Source of the DNA: Solea solea
Lineage: Eukaryota > Chordata > Actinopteri > Pleuronectiformes > Soleidae
Direction of reading: 5' to 3'
DNA: 64,000 bases
Assembly (NCBI RefSeq): GCF_958295425.1
Contig: NC_081136.1
Span: 19,846,890 to 19,910,889 of the forward strand
Shown here: piece after piece, positions 38,386 to 52,560 of the stretch
Layout: every line of letters starts with the position of its first letter
Position numbering within the stretch: position 1 is the first letter of the stretch
Made by a program: the position numbers and the translations under genes
The notes under the pieces: model-generated
What the model was told of the DNA's origin: nothing
Database searches by the model: none
Seen by the model: only the letters and a program-made list of their open reading frames with translations

Positions 38386-40415
38386 TTTTCTGATTTTTTT
38401 CAATTTTCTACTGTCCCATAACATAAACCTCACAAATAAAGTTAACATCTTATAAGATATACTTCTGTACCCTCAGTGTTTGATTTTGCAATGATTTCAC
38501 TGTTTGGATGTGTTTTTCTATTTGTGTCTGTTTTTGTGCAAGTATACGGCTGTTTTCTGATTTTTTTCAATTTTCTACTGTCCCATAACATAAACCTCAC
38601 AAATAAAGTTAACATCTTATAAGATATACTTCTGTACCCTCAGTGTTTGATTTTGCAATGATTTCACTGTTTGGATGTGTTTTTCTATTTGTGTCTGTTT
38701 TTGTGCAAGTATACGGCTGTTTTCTGATTTTTTTCAATTTTCTACTGTCCCATAACATAAACCTCACAAATAAAGTTAAAATCTTATAAGATATAGTTAC
38801 ATGCCTTCAGTGTTTGATTTTGCAATGATTTCACTGTTTGGATGTGTTTTTCTATTTGTGTCTGTTTATGTGCAAGTATACGGCTGTTTTCTGATTTTTT
38901 TCAATTTTCTACTGTCCCATAACATAAACCTCACAAATAAAGTTAACATCTTATAAGATATAGTTATATGCCTTCAGTGTTTGATTTTGCAATGATTTCA
39001 CTGTTTGGATGTGTTTTTCTATTTGTGTCTGTTTATGTGCAAGTATACGCCTGTTTTCTGATTTTTTTCAATTTTCTACTGTCCCATAACATAAACCTCA
39101 CAAATAAAGTTAACATCTTATAAGATATACTTCTGTACCCTCAGTGTTTGATTTTGCAATGATTTCACTGTTTGGATGTGTTTTTCTATTTGTGTCTGTT
39201 TTTGTGCACATTCAGCAAGTTACGGCTGTTTTCTGATTTTTTTCAATTTTCTACTGTCCCATAACATAAACCTCACAAATAAAGTTAAAATCTTATAAGA
39301 TATAGTTATTTACCCTCAGTGTTTGGTTTTGCAATGATTTCACTGTTTGGATGTGTTTTTCTATTTGTGTCTGTTTTTGTGCACATTCAGCAAGTATACG
39401 GCTGTTTTCTGATTTTTTTCAATTTTCTACTGTCCCATAACATAAACCTCACAAATAAAGTTAACATCTTATAAGATATACTTCTGTACCATCAGTGTTT
39501 GATTTTGCAATGATTTCACTGTTTGGATGTGTTTTTCTATTTGTGTCTGTTTTTGTGCAAGTATACGGCTGTTTTCTGATTTTTTTCAATTTTCTACTGT
39601 CCCATAACATAAACCTCACAAATAAAGTTAAAATCTTATAAGATATAGGTATATGCCTTCAGTGTTTGATTTTGCAATGATTTCAATGTTTGGATGTGTT
39701 TTTCTATTTGTGTCTGTTTTTGTGCAAGTATACGGCTGTTTTCTGATTTTTTTCAATTTTCTACTGTCCCATAACATAAACCTCACAAATAAAGTTAAAA
39801 TCTTATAAGATATAGTTATATGCCTTCAGTGTTTGATTTTGCAATGATTTCACTGTTTGGATGTGTTTTTCTATTTGTGTCTGTTTATGTGCACGTATAC
39901 GGCTGTTTTCTGATTTTTTTCAATTTTCTACTGTCCCATAACATAAACCTCACAAATAAAGTTAACATCTTATAAGATATAGGTATATGCCTTCAGTGTT
40001 TGATTTTGCAATGATTTCAATGTTTGGATGTGTTTTTCTATTTGTGTCTGTTTTTGTGCAAGTATACGGCTGTTTTCTGATTTTTTTCAATTTTCTACTG
40101 TCCCATAACATAAACCTCACAAATAAAGTTAAAATCTTATAAGATATAGTTATATGCCTTCAGTGTTTGATTTTGCAATGATTTCACTGTTTGGATGTGT
40201 TTTTCTATTTGTGTCTGTTTATGTGCAAGTATACGGCTGTTTTCTGATTTTTTTCAATTTTCTACTGTCCCATAACATAAACCTCACAAATAAAGTTAAC
40301 ATCTTATAAGATATACTTCTGTACCCTCAGTGTTTGATTTTGCAATGATTTCACTGTTTGGATGTGTTTTTCTATTTGTGTCTGTTTTTGTGCACATTCA
40401 GCAAGTATACGGCTG

Positions 40416-41092
40416 TTTTCTGATTTTTTTCAATTTTCTACTGTCCCATAACATAAACCTCACAAATAAAGTTAAAATCTTATAAGATATAGTTATTTAC
40501 CCTCAGTGTTTGATTTTGCAATGATTTCACTGTTTGGATGTGTTTTTCTATTTGTGTCTGTTTATGTGCAAGTATACGGCTGTTTTCTGATTTTTTTCAA
40601 TTTTCTACTGTCCCATAACATAAACCTCACAAATAAAGTTAACATCTTATAAGATATACTTCTGTACCCTCAGTGTTTGATTTTGCAATGATTTCACTGT
40701 TTGGATTTGTTTTTCTATTTGTGTCTGTTTTTGTGCAAGTATACGGCTCTTTTCTGATTTTTTTCAATTTTCTACTGTCCCATAACATAAACCTCACAAA
40801 TAAAGTTAACATCTTATAAGATATACTTCTGTACCCTCAGTGTTTGATTTTGCAATGATTTCACTGTTTGGATCTGTTTTTCTATTTGTGTCTGTTTATG
40901 TGCAAGTATACGGCTCTTTTCTGATTTTTTTCAATTTTCTACTGTCCCATAACATAAACCTCACAAATAAAGTTAACATCTTATAAGATATACTTCTGTA
41001 CCCTCAGTGTTTGATTTTGCAATGATTTCACTGTTTGGATGTGTTTTTCTATTTGTGTCTGTTTTTGTGCACATTCAGCAAGTATACGGCTG
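40416..41092 (+). repeat. Isolated copy of the 677-bp cassette
   Basis: It has the same four unit lengths and markers as 34483-35159, but the third unit reads GGATCTGTTT and ends GGCTCTTTT, features absent from the other copies. It sits alone, 4 kb from the tandem run. Confidence 0.82.
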
Positions 41093-44000
41093 TTTTCTGA
41101 TTTTTTTCAATTTTCTACTGTCCCATAACATAAACCTCACAAATAAAGTTAAAATCTTATAAGATATAGTTATTTACCCTCAGTGTTTGGTTTTGCAATG
41201 ATTTCACTGTTTGGATGTGTTTTTCTATTTGTGTCTGTTTTTGTGCACATTCAGCAAGTATACGGCTGTTTTCTGATTTTTTTCAATTTTCTACTGTCCC
41301 ATAACATAAACCTCACAAATAAAGTTAAAATCTTATAAGATATAGTTATATGCCTTCAGTGTTTGATTTTGCAATAATTTCACTGTTTGGAAGTGTTTTT
41401 CTATTTGTGTCTGTGTTTGTGCAAGTATACGGCTGTTTTCTGATTTTTTTCAATTTTCTACTGTCCCATAACATAAACCTCACAAATAAAGTTAAAATCT
41501 TATAAGATATAGGTATATGCCTTCAGTGTTTGATTTTGCAATGATTTCAATGTTTGGATGTGTTTTTCTATTTGTGTCTGTTTTTGTGCAAGTATACGGC
41601 TGTTTTCTGATTTTTTTCAATTTTCTACTGTCCCATAACATAAACCTCACAAATAAAGTTAAAATCTTATAAGATATAGTTATATGCCTTCAGTGTTTGA
41701 TTTTGCAATGATTTCACTGTTTGGATGTGTTTTTCTATTTGTGTCTGTTTTTGTGCAAGTATACGGCTGTTTTCTGATTTTTTTCAATTTTCTACTGTCC
41801 CATAACATAAACCTCACAAATAAAGTTAACATCTTATAAGATATACTTCTGTACCATCAGTGTTTGATTTTGCAATGATTTCACTGTTTGGATGTGTTTT
41901 TCTATTTGTGTCTGTTTTTGTGCACATTCAGCAAGTATACGGCTGTTTTCTGATTTTTTTCAATTTTCTACTGTCCCATAACATAAACCTCACAAATAAA
42001 GTTAACATCTTATAAGATATACTTCTGTACCCTCAGTGTTTGATTTTGCAATGATTTCACTGTTTGGATGTGTTTTTCTATTTGTGTCTGTTTTTGTGCA
42101 CATTCAGCAAGTATACGGCTGTTTTCTGATTTTTTTCAATTTTCTACTGTCCCATAACATAAACCTCACAAATAAAGTTAAAATCTTATAAGATATAGTT
42201 ATTTACCCTCAGTGTTTGGTTTTGCAATGATTTCACTGTTTGGATGTGTTTTTCTATTTGTGTCTGTTTTTGTGCAAGTATACGGCTGTTTTCTGATTTT
42301 TTTCAATTTTCTACTGTCCCATAACATAAACCTCACAAATAAAGTTAAAATCTTATAAGATATAGTTATATGCCTTCAGTGTTTGATTTTGCAATGATTT
42401 CACTGTTTGGATGTGTTTTTCTATTTGTGTCTGTTTATGTGCAAGTATACGGCTGTTTTCTGATTTTTTTCAATTTTCTACTGTCCCATAACATAAACCT
42501 CACAAATAAAGTTAAAATCTTATAAGATATAGTTATATGCCTTCAGTGTTTGATTTTGCAATGATTTCACTGTTTTGATGTGTTTTTCTATTTGTGTCTG
42601 TTTATGTGCAAGTATACGGCTGTTTTCTGATTTTTTTCAATTTTCTACTGTCCCATAACATAAACCTCACAAATAAAGTTAACATCTTATAAGATATACT
42701 TCTGTACCCTCAGTGTTTGATTTTGCAATGATTTCACTGTTTGGATGTGTTTTTCTATTTGTGTCTGTTTTTGTGCACATTCAGCAAGTATACGGCTGTT
42801 TTCTGATTTTTTTCAATTTTCTACTGTCCCATAACATAAACCTCACAAATAAAGTTAAAATCTTATAAGATATAGTTATTTACCCTCAGTGTTTGGTTTT
42901 GCAATGATTTCACTGTTTGGATGTGTTTTTCTATTTGTGTCTGTTTTTGTGCACATTCAGCAAGTATACGGCTGTTTTCTGATTTTTTTCAATTTTCTAC
43001 TGTCCCATAACATAAACCTCACAAATAAAGTTAAAATCTTATAAGATATAGTTATATGCCTTCAGTGTTTGATTTTGCAATGATTTCACTGTTTGGATGT
43101 GTTTTTCTATTTGTGTCTGTTTTTGTGCAAGTATACGGCTGTTTTCTGATTTTTTTCAATTTTCTACTGTCCCATAACATAAACCTCACAAATAAAGTTA
43201 AAATCTTATAAGATATAGTTATATGCCTTCAGTGTTTGATTTTGCAATGATTTCACTGTTTGGATGTGTTTTTCTATTTGTGTCTGTTTATGTGCAAGTA
43301 TACGGCTGTTTTCTGATTTTTTTCAATTTTCTACTGTCCCATAACATAAACCTCACAAATAAAGTTAACATCTTATAAGATATACTTCTGTACCCTCAGT
43401 GTTTGATTTTGCAATGATTTCACTGTTTGGATGTGTTTTTCTATTTGTGTCTGTTTTTGTGCACATTCAGCAAGTATACGGCTGTTTTCTGATTTTTTTC
43501 AATTTTCTTTTGTCCCATAACATAAACCTCACAAATAAAGTTAAAATCTTATAAGATATAGTTATTTACCCTCAGTGTTTGGTTTTGCAATGATTTCACT
43601 GTTTGGATGTGTTTTTCTATTTGTGTCTGTTTTTGTGCACATTCAGCAAGTATACGGCTGTTTTCTGATTTTTTTCAATTTTCTACTGTCCCATAACATA
43701 AACCTCACAAATAAAGTTAAAATCTTATAAGATATAGTTATATGCCTTCAGTGTTTGATTTTGCAATAATTTCACTGTTTGGAAGTGTTTTTCTATTTGT
43801 GTCTGTTTATGTGCAAGTATACGGCTGTTTTCTGATTTTTTTCAATTTTCTACTGTCCCATAACATAAACCTCACAAATAAAGTTAACATCTTATAAGAT
43901 ATACTTCTGTACCCTCAGTGTTTGATTTTGCAATGATTTCACTGTTTGGATTTGTTTTTCTATTTGTGTCTGTTTTTGTGCAAGTATACGGCTCTTTTCT

Positions 44001-47000
44001 GATTTTTTTCAATTTTCTACTGTCCCATAACATAAACCTCACAAATAAAGTTAACATCTTATAAGATATACTTCTGTACCCTCAGTGTTTGATTTTGCAA
44101 TGATTTCACTGTTTGGATGTGTTTTGCTATTTGTGTCTGTTTTTGTGCACATTCAGCAAGTATACGGCTGTTTTCTGATTTTTTTCAATTTTCTACTGTC
44201 CCATAACATAAACCTCACAAATAAAGTTAAAATCTTATAAGATATAGTTATATGCCTTCAGTGTTTGATTTTGCAATGATTTCACTGTTTGGATGTGTTT
44301 TTCTATTTGTGTCTGTTTATGTGCAAGTATACGGCTGTTTTCTGATTTTTTTCAATTTTCTACTGTCCCATAACATAAACCTCACAAATAAAGTTAACAT
44401 CTTATAAGATATACTTCTGTACCATCAGTGTTTGATTTTGCAATGATTTCACTGTTTGGATGTGTTTTTCTATTTGTGTCTGTTTTTGTGCAAGTATACG
44501 GCTGTTTTCTGATTTTTTTCAATTTTCTACTGTCCCATAACATAAACCTCACAAATAAAGTTAAAATCTTATAAGATATAGTTATTTACTCTCAGTGTTT
44601 GATTTTGCAATGATTTCACTGTTTGGATGTGTTTTTCTATTTGTGTCTGTTTTTGTGCACATTCAGCAAGTATACGGCTGTTTTCTGATTTTTTTCAATT
44701 TTCTACTGTCACATAACATAAACCTCACAAATAAAGTTAAAATCTTATAAGATATAGTTATTTACCCTCAGTGTTTGATTTTGCAATGATTTCACTGTTT
44801 GGATGTGTTTTTCTATTTGTGTCTGTTTTTGTGCACATTCAGCAAGTATACGGCTCTATTCTGATTTTTTTCAATTTTCTACTGTCCCATAACATAAACC
44901 TCACAAATAAAGTTAAAATCTTATAAGATATAGTTATATGCCTTCAGTGTTTGATTTTGCAATGATTTCACTGTTTGGATGTGTTTTTCTATTTGTGTCT
45001 GTTTTTGTGCACATTCAGCAAGTATACGGCTGTTTTCTGATTTTTTTCAATTTTCTACTGTCCCATAACATAAACCTCACAAATAAAGTTAAAATCTTAT
45101 AAGATATAGGTATATGCCTTCAGTGTTTGATTTTGCAATGATTTCAATGTTTGGATGTGTTTTTCTATTTGTGTCTGTTTTTGTGCAAGTATACGGCTGT
45201 TTTCTGATTTTTTTCAATTTTCTACTGTCCCATAACATAAACCTCACAAATAAAGTTAAAATATTATAAGATATAGTTATATGCCTTCAGTGTTTGATTT
45301 TGCAATGATTTCACTGTTTGGATGTGTTTTTCTATTTGTGTCTGTTTTTGTGCAAGTATACGGCTGTTTTCTGATTTTTTTCAATTTTCTACTGTCCCAT
45401 AACATAAACCTCACAAATAAAGTTAAAATCTTATATGATATAGGTATATGCCTTCAGTGTTTGATTTTGCAATGATTTCAATGTTTGGATGTGTTTTTCT
45501 ATTTGTGTCTGTTTTTGTGCAAGTATACGGCTGTTTTCTGATTTTTTTCAATTTTCTACTGTCCCATAACATAAACCTCACAAATAAAGTTAAAATCTTA
45601 TAAGATATAGTTATATGCCTTCAGTGTTTGATTTTGCAATGATTTCACTGTTTGGATGTGTTTTGCTATTTGTGTCTGTTTTTGTGCACATTCAGCAAGT
45701 ATACGGCTGTTTTCTGATTTTTTTCAATTTTCTACTGTCCCATAACATAAACCTCACAAATAAAGTTAAAATCTTATAAGATATACTTCTCTACCCTCAG
45801 TGTTTGATTTTGCAATGATTTCACTGTTTGGATGTGTTTTTCTATTTGTGTCTGTTTTTGTGCACATTCAGCAAGTATACGGCTGTTTTCTGATTTTTTT
45901 CAATTTTCTACTGTCCCATAACATAAACCTCACAAATAAGGTTAAAATCTTATAAGATATAGGTATATGCCTTCAGTGTTTGATTTTGCAATGATTTCAA
46001 TGTTTGGATGTGTTTTTCTATTTGTGTCTGTTTTTGTGCAAGGATACGGCTGTTTTCTGATTTTTTTCAATTTTCTACTGTCCCATAACATAAACCTCAC
46101 AAATAAAGTTAACATCTTATAAGATATACTTCTGTACCCTCAGTGTTTGATTTTGCAATGATTTCACTGTTTGGATTTGTTTTTCTATTTGTGTCTGTTT
46201 TTGTGCAAGTATACGGCTCTTTTCTGATTTTTTTCAATTTTCTACTGTCCCATAACATAAACCTCACAAATAAAGTTAAAATCTTATAAGATATAGTTAT
46301 ATGCCTTCAGTGTTTGATTTTGCAATGATTTCACTGTTTGGATGTGTTTTTCTATTTGTGTCTGTTTTTGTGCACATTCAGCAAGTATACGGCTGTTTTC
46401 TGATTTTTTTCAATTTTCTACTGTCCCATAACATAAACCTCACAAATAAAGTTAAAATCTTATAAGATATAGTTATTTACTCTCAGTGTTTGATTTTGTA
46501 ATGATTTCACTGTTTGGATGTGTTTTTCTATTTGTGTCTGTTTTTGTGCACATTCAGCAAGTATACGGCTGTTTTCTGATTTTTTTCAATTTTCTACTGT
46601 CCCATAACATAAACCTCACAAATAAGGTTAAAATCTTATAAGATATAGGTATATGCCTTCAGTGTTTGATTTTGCAATGATTTCAATGTTTGGATGTGTT
46701 TTTCTATTTGTGTCTGTTTTTGTGCAAGTATACGGCTGTTTTCTGATTTTTTTCAATTTTCTACTGTCCCATAACATAAACCTCACAAATAAAGTTAACA
46801 TCTTATAAGATATACTTCTGTACCCTCAGTGTTTGATTTTGCAATGATTTCACTGTTTGGATGTGTTTTGCTATTTGTGTCTGTTTTTGTGCACATTCAG
46901 CAAGTATACGGCTGTTTTCTGATTTTTTTCAATTTTCTACTGTCCCATAACATAAACCTCACAAATAAAGTTAAAATCTTATAAGATATACTTCTCTACC

Positions 47001-47424
47001 CTCAGTGTTTGATTTTGCAATGATTTCACTGTTTGGATGTGTTTTTCTATTTGTGTCTGTTTATGTGCAAGTATACGGCTGTTTTCTGATTTTTTTCAAT
47101 TTTCTACTGTCCCATAACATAAACCTCACAAATAAAGTTAACATCTTATAAGATATACTTCTGTACCATCAGTGTTTGATTTTGCAATGATTTCACTGTT
47201 TGGATGTGTTTTTCTATTTGTGTCTGTTTTTGTGCAAGTATACGGCTGTTTTCTGATTTTTTTCAATTTTCTACTGTCCCATAACATAAACCTCACAAAT
47301 AAAGTTAAAATCTTATAAGATATAGTTATTTACCCTCAGTGTTTGATTTTGCAATGATTTCACTGTTTGGATGTGTTTTTCTATTTGTGTCTGTTTTTGT
47401 GCACATTCAGCAAGTATACGGCTG

Positions 47425-48796
47425 TTTTCTGATTTTTTTCAATTTTCTACTGTCCCATAACATAAACCTCACAAATAAAGTTAACATCTTATAAGATATA
47501 CTTCTGTACCATCAGTGTTTGATTTTGCAATGATTTCACTGTTTGGATGTGTTTTTCTATTTGTGTCTGTTTTTGTGCAAGTATACGGCTGTTTTCTGAT
47601 TTTTTTCAATTTTCTACTGTCCCATAACATAAACCTCACAAATAAAGTTAAAATCTTATAAGATATAGTTATTTACCCTCAGTGTTTGATTTTGCAATGA
47701 TTTCACTGTTTGGATGTGTTTTTCTATTTGTGTCTGTTTTTGTGCACATTCAGCAAGTATACGGCTGTTTTCTGATTTTTTTCAATTTTCTACTGTCCCA
47801 TAACATAAACCTCACAAATAAGGTTAAAATCTTATAAGATATAGGTATATGCCTTCAGTGTTTGATTTTGCAATGATTTCAATGTTTGGATGTGTTTTTC
47901 TATTTGTGTCTGTTTTTGTGCAAGGATACGGCTGTTTTCTGATTTTTTTCAATTTTCTACTGTCCCATAACATAAACCTCACAAATAAAGTTAACATCTT
48001 ATAAGATATACTTCTGTACCCTCAGTGTTTGATTTTGCAATGATTTCACTGTTTGGATTTGTTTTTCTATTTGTGTCTGTTTTTGTGCAAGTATACGGCT
48101 CTTTTCTGATTTTTTTCAATTTTCTACTGTCCCATAACATAAACCTCACAAATAAAGTTAAAATCTTATAAGATATACTTCTCTACCCTCAGTGTTTGAT
48201 TTTGCAATGATTTCACTGTTTGGATGTGTTTTTCTATTTGTGTCTGTTTTTGTGCACATTCAGCAAGTATACGGCTGTTTTCTGATTTTTTTCAATTTTC
48301 TACTGTCCCATAACATAAACCTCACAAATAAAGTTAACATCTTATAAGATATACTTCTGTACCATCAGTGTTTGATTTTGCAATGATTTCACTGTTTGGA
48401 TGTGTTTTTCTATTTGTGTCTGTTTTTGTGCAAGTATACGGCTGTTTTCTGATTTTTTTCAATTTTCTACTGTCCCATAACATAAACCTCACAAATAAAG
48501 TTAAAATCTTATAAGATATAGTTATTTACTCTCAGTGTTTGATTTTGCAATGATTTCACTGTTTGGATGTGTTTTTCTATTTGTGTCTGTTTTTGTGCAC
48601 ATTCAGCAAGTATACGGCTGTTTTCTGATTTTTTTCAATTTTCTACTGTCCCATAACATAAACCTCACAAATAAAGTTAAAATCTTATAAAATATACTTC
48701 TCTACCCTCAGTGTTTGATTTTGCAATGATTTCACTGTTTGGATGTGTTTTTCTATTTGTGTCTGTTTTTGTGCACATTCAGCAAGTATACGGCTG
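47425..48796 (+). repeat. 1372-bp eight-monomer block, copy 1 of a 1873-bp period
   Basis: The eight units match 49298-50669, offset 1873 bp (11 monomers). Shared rare markers are CAAGGATACGG (near 47921 and 49794), GGATTTG with GGCTCTTTT, and TTATAAAATATAC (near 48687 and 50560). The last was seen nowhere else. The first two markers also occur together at 45886-46219, 1882 bp to the left, but the units between differ in order. Confidence 0.88.
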
Positions 48797-49297
48797 TTTT
48801 CTGATTTTTTTCAATTTTCTACTGTCCCATAACATAAACCTCACAAATAAAGTTAAAATCTTATAAGATATACTTCTGTACCATCAGTGTTTGATTTTGC
48901 AATGATTTCACTGTTTGGATGTGTTTTTCTATTTGTGTCTGTTTTTGTGCAAGTATACGGCTGTTTTCTGATTTTTTTCAATTTTCTACTGTCCCATAAC
49001 ATAAACCTCACAAATAAAGTTAAAATCTTATAAGATATAGTTATTTACCCTCAGTGTTTGATTTTGCAATGATTTCACTGTTTGGATGTGTTTTTCTATT
49101 TGTGTCTGTTTTTGTGCAAGGATACGGCTGTTTTCTGATTTTTTTCAATTTTCTACTGTCCCATAACATAAACCTCACAAATAAAGTTAACATCTTATAA
49201 GATATACTTCTGTACCATCAGTGTTTGATTTTGCAATGATTTCACTGTTTGGATGTGTTTTTCTATTTGTGTCTGTTTTTGTGCAAGGATACGGCTG

Positions 49298-50669
49298 TTT
49301 TCTGATTTTTTTCAATTTTCTACTGTCCCATAACATAAACCTCACAAATAAAGTTAACATCTTATAAGATATACTTCTGTACCATCAGTGTTTGATTTTG
49401 CAATGATTTCACTGTTTGGATGTGTTTTTCTATTTGTGTCTGTTTTTGTGCAAGTATACGGCTGTTTTCTGATTTTTTTCAATTTTCTACTGTCCCATAA
49501 CATAAACCTCACAAATAAAGTTAAAATCTTATAAGATATAGTTATTTACCCTCAGTGTTTGATTTTGCAATGATTTCACTGTTTGGATGTGTTTTTCTAT
49601 TTGTGTCTGTTTTTGTGCACATTCAGCAAGTATATGGCTGTTTTCTGATTTTTTTCAATTTTCTACTGTCCCATAACATAAACCTCACAAATAAGGTTAA
49701 AATCTTATAAGATATAGGTATATGCCTTCAGTGTTTGATTTTGCAATGATTTCAATGTTTGGATGTGTTTTTCTATTTGTGTCTGTTTTTGTGCAAGGAT
49801 ACGGCTGTTTTCTGATTTTTTTCAATTTTCTACTGTCCCATAACATAAACCTCACAAATAAAGTTAACATCTTATAAGATATACTTCTGTACCCTCAGTG
49901 TTTGATTTTGCAATGATTTCACTGTTTGGATTTGTTTTTCTATTTGTGTCTGTTTTTGTGCAAGTATACGGCTCTTTTCTGATTTTTTTCAATTTTCTAC
50001 TGTCCCATAACATAAACCTCACAAATAAAGTTAAAATCTTATAAGATATACTTCTCTACCCTCAGTGTTTGATTTTGCAATGATTTCACTGTTTGGATGT
50101 GTTTTTCTATTTGTGTCTGTTTTTGTGCACATTCAGCAAGTATACGGCTGTTTTCTGATTTTTTTCAATTTTCTACTGTCCCATAACATAAACCTCACAA
50201 ATAAAGTTAACATCTTATAAGATATACTTCTGTACCATCAGTGTTTGATTTTGCAATGATTTCACTGTTTGGATGTGTTTTTCTATTTGTGTCTGTTTTT
50301 GTGCAAGTATACGGCTGTTTTCTGATTTTTTTCAATTTTCTACTGTCCCATAACATAAACCTCACAAATAAAGTTAAAATCTTATAAGATATAGTTATTT
50401 ACTCTCAGTGTTTGATTTTGCAATGATTTCACTGTTTGGATGTGTTTTTCTATTTGTGTCTGTTTTTGTGCACATTCAGCAAGTATACGGCTGTTTTCTG
50501 ATTTTTTTCAATTTTCTACTGTCCCATAACATAAACCTCACAAATAAAGTTAAAATCTTATAAAATATACTTCTCTACCCTCAGTGTTTGATTTTGCAAT
50601 GATTTCACTGTTTGGATGTGTTTTTCTATTTGTGTCTGTTTTTGTGCACATTCAGCAAGTATACGGCTG
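49298..50669 (+). repeat. 1372-bp eight-monomer block, copy 2
   Basis: This is the second copy of 47425-48796. The only difference noticed is TATATGG near 49631 against TATACGG in copy 1. Two extra CAAGGATACGG units (near 49117 and 49284) lie just before it, which suggests local spread of that variant by conversion. Confidence 0.88.
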
Positions 50670-51346
50670 TTTTCTGATTTTTTTCAATTTTCTACTGTCC
50701 CATAACATAAACCTCACAAATAAAGTTAAAATCTTATAAGATATAGGTATATGCCTTCAGTGTTTGATTTTGCAATGATTTCAATGTTTGGATGTGTTTT
50801 TCTATTTGTGTCTGTTTTTGTGCAAGTATACGGCTGTTTTCTGATTTTTTTCAATTTTCTACTGTCCCATAACATAAACCTCACAAATAAAGTTAAAATC
50901 TTATAAGATATACTTCTCTACCCTCAGTGTTTGATTTTGCAATGATTTCACTGTTTGGATGTGTTTTTCTATTTGTGTCTGTTTTTGTGCACATTCAGCA
51001 AGTATACGGCTGTTTTCTGATTTTTTTCAATTTTCTACTGTCCCATAACATAAACCTCACAAATAAAGTTAAAATCTTATAAGATATAGGTATATGCCTT
51101 CAGTGTTTGATTTTGCAATGATTTCAATGTTTGGATGTGTTTTTCTATTTGTGTCTGTTTTTGTGCAAGTATACGGCTGTTTTCTGATTTTTTTCAATTT
51201 TCTACTGTCCCATAACATAAACCTCACAAATAAAGTTAAAATCTTATAAGATATACTTCTCTACCCTCAGTGTTTGATTTTGCAATGATTTCACTGTTTG
51301 GATGTGTTTTTCTATTTGTGTCTGTTTTTGTGCAAGTATACGGCTG
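50670..51346 (+). repeat. Two tandem dimers (343 and 334 bp)
   Basis: A GGTATATGCC/CAATG short unit alternates with a CTTCTCTACCCT unit. In the first dimer (50670-51012) the second unit is long; in the next (51013-51346) it is short. They differ essentially by the 9-bp optional segment, which is a clean case of length change after duplication. Confidence 0.8.
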
Positions 51347-51856
51347 TTTTCTGATTTTTTTCAATTTTCTACTGTCCCATAACATAAACCTCACAAATAA
51401 AGTTAAAATCTTATAAGATATAGGTATATGCCTTCAGTGTTTGATTTTGCAATGATTTCAATGTTTGGATGTGTTTTTCTATTTGTGTCTGTTTTTGTGC
51501 AAGTATACGGCTGTTTTCTGATTTTTTTCAATTTTCTACTGTCCCATAACATAAACCTCACAAATAAAGTTAACATCTTATAAGATATACTTCTGTACCC
51601 TCAGTGTTTGATTTTGCAATGATTTCACTGTTTGGATGTGTTTTTCTATTTGTGTCTGTTTTTGTGCACATTCAGCAAGTATACGGCTGTTTTCTGATTT
51701 TTTTCAATTTTCTACTGTCCCATAACATAAACCTCACAAATAAGGTTAAAATCTTATAAGATATAGGTATATGCCTTCAGTGTTTGATTTTGCAATGATT
51801 TCAATGTTTGGATGTGTTTTTCTATTTGTGTCTGTTTTTGTGCAAGTATACGGCTG

Positions 51857-52560
51857 TTTTCTGATTTTTTTCAATTTTCTACTGTCCCATAACATAAACC
51901 TCACAAATAAAGTTAACATCTTATAAGATATACTTCTGTACCCTCAGTGTTTGATTTTGCAATGATTTCACTGTTTGGATGTGTTTTGCTATTTGTGTCT
52001 GTTTTTGTGCACATTCAGCAAGTATACGGCTGTTTTCTGATTTTTTTCAATTTTCTACTGTCCCATAACATAAACCTCACGAATAAAGTTAAAATCTTAT
52101 AAGATATACTTCTCTACCCTCAGTGTTTGATTTTGCAATGATTTCACTGTTTGGATGTGTTTTTCTATTTGTGTCTGTTTTTGTGCACATTCAGCAAGTA
52201 TACGGCTGTTTTCTGATTTTTTTCAATTTTCTACTGTCCCATAACATAAACCTCACAAATAAAGTTAACATCTTATAAGATATACTTCTGTACCCTCAGT
52301 GTTTGATTTTGCAATGATTTCACTGTTTGGATGTGTTTTGCTATTTGTGTCTGTTTTTGTGCACATTCAGCAAGTATACGGCTGTTTTCTGATTTTTTTC
52401 AATTTTCTACTGTCCCATAACATAAACCTCACGAATAAAGTTAAAATCTTATAAGATATACTTCTCTACCCTCAGTGTTTGATTTTGCAATGATTTCACT
52501 GTTTGGATGTGTTTTTCTATTTGTGTCTGTTTTTGTGCACATTCAGCAAGTATACGGCTG
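51857..52560 (+). repeat. 352-bp dimer repeated in tandem
   Basis: Two copies, 51857-52208 and 52209-52560, lie in tandem. Each is a long GTTTTGCTATTT unit followed by a long CTTCTCTACCCT unit with CACGAATAAAG. No difference was noticed between the two, so this is one of the youngest-looking duplications here. Single CACGAATAAAG units recur near 53110, 55335 and 57208. Confidence 0.88.
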
